This document shows, piece after piece, positions 58,951 through 64,000 of a stretch of 64,000 nucleotides of DNA. The stretch is taken from the NCBI GenBank assembly GCA_030248225.1, contig JASANE010028175.1, positions 27,779 through 91,778 of the forward strand, written 5' to 3'. This DNA comes from Trileptium ribeirensis. Lineage: Eukaryota > Nematoda > Enoplea > Enoplida > Thoracostomopsidae. Position 1 is the stretch's first letter. Each line of letters begins with the position of its first letter. Under the pieces are notes generated by a model. That model had not been told where the DNA came from, did not search any database, and was given only the letters and a program-made list of their open reading frames with translations. The position numbers and the translations under genes are program-made.

Positions 58951-60784
58951 GCCTGGAACGCTCCCGCTGCGAGTGCTCTCAGCGTAATTGTCGTTTTGCG
59001 CAACCCACATCAAAATAGGTAACACTAGTATCCATAGGTAAAACATCCAAGGGACTGGGGCCCTCGCCTCAGTGCCCTCTGCGTTTTTTCACAACTAATC
59101 AAGATTTAGGGAACATACTTCACCTAGGCCTTTTAGAAATGGTGCGCGATTACAGTCTAAGCTTCAGGTGGTGCAACGCTCCCAGGTCAGAAACGAGGCA
59201 ACAGCGCATAGGAACACACCGACGGGGAAAGTCGCTAGGACCAGAGAACCCCGCTTAAGGGACTGAGTGGATAATGAGGGAAGGGCGAGTCAGCCTCTGT
59301 GAGCAGGCTTAAGGGTTGACTCTCCCTCGGGGGACCTTCATGCTGCTAGACACGTTGGCCATTACAGGGGCCAGGCCGAACACCCTGGTTAACCCGCCGG
59401 CAGCCTGCTAAGCTAAGCGGTTCCCTTAGGTCATCGCCTAGATCACCGGGGAGTCGTGGAAGCCGGGGTTGTCCGGGCACCACAATAGAGTAAACCGTGG
59501 TGCAGCTGGGGTCCCTTAGGGCCAGAACTGGTCCTAGTACAAAGTTTATAAAAACAGCTCAGATTGCGCCCTACGCCGGCAAACTTAGATATATGCAGAT
59601 ATACTTTTAGCTATTGCATATTTTTCTATGGTGAATCAGTGCAATTCTCATTCCCGTATACCACACTACGTCTATGTGAAATACAGGAATATATTCGGAA
59701 TATGAACGGGTCAGTGGCATTACAAAAATTTGAGACTACCAACCAAACAACCATGATACTTTAATTCATCGCAGGGAACGTGTTCTATACCTAAATTTTT
59801 TAATTATAATAATACTGCTAACTGCCCCCGCCCTGACTTTTTAACATCGGTAAGCCGACGGAACTTCGACACGTATCCAAATACACAACTTTCTGATTGA
59901 ATATTTTTACAATAATTGCCAATATTTAATTTTATTTTTGTCCTATAAAGTTAACGTTTTCTTGGCAAAACCGTTCTAATTATAAAAATCCCATCATTTA
60001 GTACAGTTTTTTCGATCTTTTCAAAATTAAACCTTTATCAATGTGCACAGTGTCGGATTCAGATCTCTGGCGCCCTACACAAACCAGCCTCGGGGGCTCT
60101 AAGAAACGCTGTTGTTTCATAAAATTTTATGCGCTTCAAAACCTAAAAATCTTTCCGCGTATACGTTCATCGTGGTGGGTAATAAACCTCAATTCGTGAA
60201 CGATTGCTACCTGATTTTGCAAAGACCTGTCGCGACATGTCACTAACCGCTAATGAAAATCTCCTGGAACGACAACTGGGTAGGCCTCTATATGGGGGAA
60301 GCCCTACGCAGTTGCGCGCCGTGCGAACCGGGTAAATCCTGATCCGAATTTGCGTTAAATCAGTCAAAGTACCAGTTTTAAAGTTTGTTGGAAATAAACA
60401 TATTTTTCAACACCTACGCAACACAGTTCTTGTCTTGCAACTATCACGTGAGTACTCTATAAGAAAATGATAAATAGTATGTACTAGGAATAGTTCCAGC
60501 CCTAAAGGATGCCAGCGGCACTGTGGTGCCCTGACGGCCCCGACTTCCCGGTGAACTTATCTCTGAAAACCGATTAGTTTAGTAGGTCGCACTAAGGTGG
60601 ATACATTTTACTTTCCAAGATTGCTCTCAACGAGTGTTCGACGAGAATAAACTATGGTGCGGATAATATTTTGCGTGCACAGCTCCTGTGTATGTCCTAG
60701 TTTATCGCATGAACACCCATGTTTATTTCTCATATGTCCTTAGTATGTATGTATGCTCTGATCGAGCCAACACCAGTGGAGCTG

Positions 60785-61003
60785 ATAGAAACGGCCCATG
60801 TCAATTTAAGGTGCCGAAGTATAATGCATGTCATGCCGTTCTGCGATATTAAGCCTAAATTAAAGTCCCTATAGGTGCCATGTACTAAATTTAAGTCGGG
60901 GGGGGGGGGCTGCCGCTTCCCGTACCCCCCCCCCCTCTTGTAAGCTGTCCTTTTTTTAACGTTATAACGTCCAGCCCCTAAAGTTGACATCGGCGTCAGA
61001 AAC
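60785..61003. mobile_element. GGCCC-ended MITE, copy 2
   Basis: Element 60793-60995: left end GGCCCATGTCAATTTAAGG, right end CCCCTAAAGTTGACATCGGCG. Flanks atagaaac and tcagaaac (6/8) look like an aged 8-bp target duplication. It contains poly-G (60898-60909) and poly-C (60926-60937) runs that mirror one another. Confidence 0.75.
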
Positions 61004-61998
61004 AATCCACACTACCTCGATGGAATCCCCATTTAGATTTCCCATGGGTTAAAGTCAACTCGGGTGAGGCTACCCCGTTTTAACGTTCAAAATGCATCCA
61101 AAAATTGGATGGACAAGAAAGACTGACAGTGCGTTAGTAGTGCACACAATCCGAACCGATAGTCACCGAAACTCGAGCGCGATACATTTACAGTGCTTTA
61201 CAATAAAGACCAAAGTAAAACGAGGAACGTGTTTTCCCTAACTTCCAGCAAATTTTGCCAACTTTTATCGCTTTATTTCCGAATTCATCGCCAACGCGAA
61301 ACGTGACTAAATACAAATGTTTGTCCAGATTTACCTAAGTAAGTACACAAGCGATTCCCCATGCTAATCATAGTACATATATGCAGGCACACACCAACAC
61401 GTTGCGTTACATATAGATTCAAAAACCTCAAACGACAATCCCCCGTCCTGCCGACGAACCCAACATTCACGGGGTCGTAGAGAGGGTTGGGTGGAACCAG
61501 TCGGCGCTGAAGATCGCGAAAAAGCAACTTAAACAAATTCGTTAATCTTTCTAAGTTCTCAACACAAAACGGACAGAGCGGAGGTCTCCCCATGTTTCAT
61601 GGACCGAAGATAAGACGAGGGCAAGACCAAGCATAGAAAAAGAAAAACAAAAATTTATATACAAAACCGCCTTTCGGAAAACTAAAAGGAAATGTGTCAG
61701 AGCGACAATCGCGGCTCTGTTCTGAGTCTATGAGCCGACTGGTTCCGATATGGCATCGTCAGACCGCCTTATATACTCCTTTGTGTACCCCAATTCATAT
61801 TCAAGCTCTCTGGTTCTCCGTAACTTCTAGCACTGAATATAGAGTAAACTTCTACCACTCAAAGTACAATATCAATATTCACGGCGTAAAGTGGCCGCTA
61901 CTCAGCCCCTTAACATAAAATACATATACAAATATCGCCGATGGCCGTTGCCGGGCATATATATATACGAACAAAGACAGGTGATGTAGACAATAATA

Positions 61999-62164
61999 AT
62001 GAACAAGGCCCATGTGATTTTAGGGGCCTAAGCTAAGGCTCTTATATGAGCCATGTACTGAGCCTAAGTCGGGGGCTGACGCCCCTGAACTCCTCGCTCT
62101 AAGCTGTTCTTTTTTCTAACTTTTATAACGTCCGGCCCCTAAAGTTGACATGGGCCAAGACCAA
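61999..62164. mobile_element. GGCCC-ended MITE, copy 3
   Basis: Element 62007-62156 (150 bp): left end GGCCCATGTGATTTTAGGGG, right end CCCCTAAAGTTGACATGGGCC. Flanks atgaacaa and aagaccaa (6/8). Core: gcctaagtcgggggctgacg, ctaagctgttcttttttcta, aacgtccgg. Confidence 0.82.
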
Positions 62165-62991
62165 AATGGAGAGCCAACGCTGCAGTTGGCTATTTTCCGA
62201 GGCCCCGGCTAACCCTCGCGCTAGAGGAAAATCCCTCCGAACAGCTTACAAAAATAATGGCCAGCGCGAGGAAGAAACATTAACGTAAATATATATAATT
62301 AAAATGTGGTTTAGGAGCTCAGGACTGCACAGGCGTCTGGTAGCGGGGTCAAGCTTTCGATATGGCTGCTCGCCTTCTAAATAAAATAAATTTTAGGATA
62401 AGTTTAGTTGTGGTCCTCTAGACGCTGTTTTTGGCAGGCAGGACGGAAGTTGTTTATGTAACAACTTGATTAGCGGAGTCCTTTGCGAGACCGCAAGGTC
62501 TGGTGTCCCCCGAATCGATCCAACTATGGGCGAATAGACTTAACCTGCGCCCATCTACTATCCTATTTAGCAATAGTCGATAACAAATCGCAAACCGTTG
62601 TTACGAAACAAATGCGAAAATTTCATCGATTTTTCGGTAACGGAAAGTTGGCAAAATCAGATCAAGTACCAAAAATTACACTTTGTGTTCGAACAGGATT
62701 TTGAATTTGCAGTGAAAACTCTTATCTTATAAGCTTTTGATTTGTATTTTTCTCTGTTCACCAACAAATTCAACGTAATGTGACGTCAAGAATTCATTGG
62801 TTCCTTGGTTTTTCGCGAACAAAGCGATCGCATTTAAATAGGGTAGATTTTCATGCGCAAATTTGCGGGATTCCTATCACAGAGCTGTCAGTTCGCGAAC
62901 AGTTTTGCGCCGTATGATGGTTCACCAAAAACGCTCCAAAATAGCAAAATAAGATGGTTCATGTGCTTGGATAACTTTACTGTCGCACTAG

Positions 62992-63160
62992 CAGGGTTGG
63001 TTTTTTTTCGGAAAAAAGGCGGACCGGAAAAAAAACCGGTTTTTTTTCCGGAAAAAAATGGAAAAAAGTCAAATTTTACTGTTAGTTTTTTTACTTGTTA
63101 TCCTGTTATGAAAATTTCGAAATTGAATCCTGTTGTTGATTGTCAATGCTTTAATTACTG
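62992..63160. mobile_element. Possible hAT-like end with CCGG/A-run palindrome
   Basis: CAGGGTTGG followed by T8, then a 28-bp perfect palindrome at 63024-63051 (CCGG, A8, CCGG, T8, CCGG). CAGGG starts with CCGGAA words also mark the hAT-like elements at 24451 and 44973. No matching right end was found before the window stops or the next repeat starts. Confidence 0.4.
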
Positions 63161-63290
63161 AAAAAGGTGTACACCTGCAATGTTGTCACATGGAATTTGC
63201 TGGTCTTTTCTTTAGCCCCCTCCAGAATTGAATTTGGTCAATTTTGAAGATACAGAACTGATTTTGGTATCAATCGATTCAGCTCGATGA

Positions 63291-63896
63291 GGCGGTTCAG
63301 AAAATGCTCATTTTACCCACATCCCTGAAAAATATTTTTTTCGATTTTTTGAGGTCTAATAATCCCCCTTGGGAACCCAAAAATTTTTTCTTCGGAATAG
63401 GGTCATGTTGGGTACCTTTCGTCTTGGTTTGATGAGAGAAATCTACTGTTGTGTATTTTATTGAAATCAACCGCACCGTTAGAAAGCTATGCGGGCCCAA
63501 GTAACCCTGAATGGCGAAAATAAATTGTAGGCCATGCCGTCCTCGATATACTAAGTCTTAGTCTTAGCCTAAGGTAAGGTTCTTATATGAGACATACACT
63601 AAGCCTAAAACCCTATGTCGGGGGTTGCCGCCCCTCGAACCCCCCGCTCTAAGCTGTTCTTTTTTCTAACGTTATAACGTAGCCCCTCAGGATTACTTGG
63701 GCCCCTTATAACTTTTTAACGGTGGCGTAGACTTCAATAAAATACACACCAGTAGATTTATCTCATCAAACTGAGACGAACGGTACCCAACATGACCATA
63801 TTCCGAAGAAAATATTTTTGGATTCTTAAGTGGGGTCTCAAAAAGTCGAAAAAAATTTTCAGGGATGTGGGTGAAATAAGCATTTTCTGAACCGCC
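63291..63896. repeat. 606-bp near-perfect palindrome (foldback) with GGCCC MITE core
   Basis: Left arm 63291-63520 and right arm 63680-63896 are reverse complements: ggcggttcagaaaatgct / agcattttctgaaccgcc at the tips, tggtcatgttgggtacc-type blocks in the middle, gggcccaagtaa / ttacttgggccc further in. The core (63520-63680) is the same sequence as copies at 52.8, 60.8 and 62.0 kb (gcctaa...gtcgggggttgccg, ctaagctgttcttttttcta). Confidence 0.9.
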
Positions 63897-64000
63897 ATGC
63901 CGTATACATCATTTATGGTTTCTTTTCTAAAAATGTCGTAACTATGCCGTATATATCATTTATGGTTCCTTTCATAAAAAGGTTGTGAATTATGGCAAAC
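63897..64000. repeat. ~47-bp tandem repeat cut by window end
   Basis: atgccgtatacatcatttat-ggtttctttt... then atgccgtatatatcatttat-ggttcctttc..., then the start of a further atggc. Two units seen. Confidence 0.75.

Larger units (their letters stand above)
52232..64000. other. Right intergenic block, no host gene recognised
   Basis: The first part to 55.4 kb is AT-rich; from 55.98 to about 62.5 kb GC is visibly higher. Open frames (for example + 56265-56663 and - 57747-58142) do not resemble families I know. Repeats and MITEs are listed separately. Confidence 0.55.

Noticed and set aside
58800..59540. rRNA or other stable RNA gene
   Set aside because: GC-rich and full of dyads, but no conserved rRNA block could be recognised.

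Overview
This is animal (invertebrate metazoan) nuclear DNA. It is AT-rich, has spliceosomal introns of 0.4-4.2 kb with GT-AG ends, and is littered with old and young transposable elements. I could not fix the species. Intron style, U-rich acceptors and overall texture would suit a nematode of the enoplean side or a similar invertebrate, but this is a weak guess.

Three conserved genes are present, all on the + strand. (1) 1072-17652 holds the last seven coding exons (358 codons plus stop) of a KIF-binding protein gene (KIFBP/KBP), whose 5' exons lie off the left edge. (2) 38772-40958 is a complete, uninterrupted 728-codon COQ8/ADCK3 gene, an atypical mitochondrial kinase-like ATPase of coenzyme Q synthesis; it is striking as an intronless gene between intron-rich neighbours. 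(3) 44563-52031 is a five-exon lin-52 gene (208 aa), a subunit of the MuvB core of the DREAM cell-cycle repressor. It has a long extra N-terminus but conserved pocket-protein-binding and phospho-switch motifs. I see no functional link or operon among the three; distances are 21 kb and 3.6 kb.

The rest is mobile and repetitive DNA. 17.7-38.7 kb is a gene desert with LINE fragments (endonuclease, reverse transcriptase and RNase H pieces, all minus strand), Tc1/mariner-like MITEs, a ~1.2-2 kb dispersed repeat family (three copies in the window), a 323-bp tandem duplication and a hAT-like element nested in one of those repeats. The introns of KIFBP and lin-52 carry further insertions: a 1137-bp hAT-like element with a perfect 8-bp target duplication, a 185-bp triple repeat and a ~370-bp foldback. 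52-64 kb has no gene I can recognise. It holds a palindrome cluster, a 58-bp satellite of about nine units abutting an LTR-like start, a GC-richer block with a TATA box inside an inverted repeat, a GGCCC-ended MITE family, and a 606-bp near-palindrome at the right edge.

The best leads for something undescribed are the long foldbacks (47.8-48.2 kb and 63.3-63.9 kb), the GGCCC-ended MITE family that shares its core with the second foldback, and the dated nest of a hAT-like element inside the dispersed repeat. No CRISPR array, prokaryotic operon or rRNA gene was seen.
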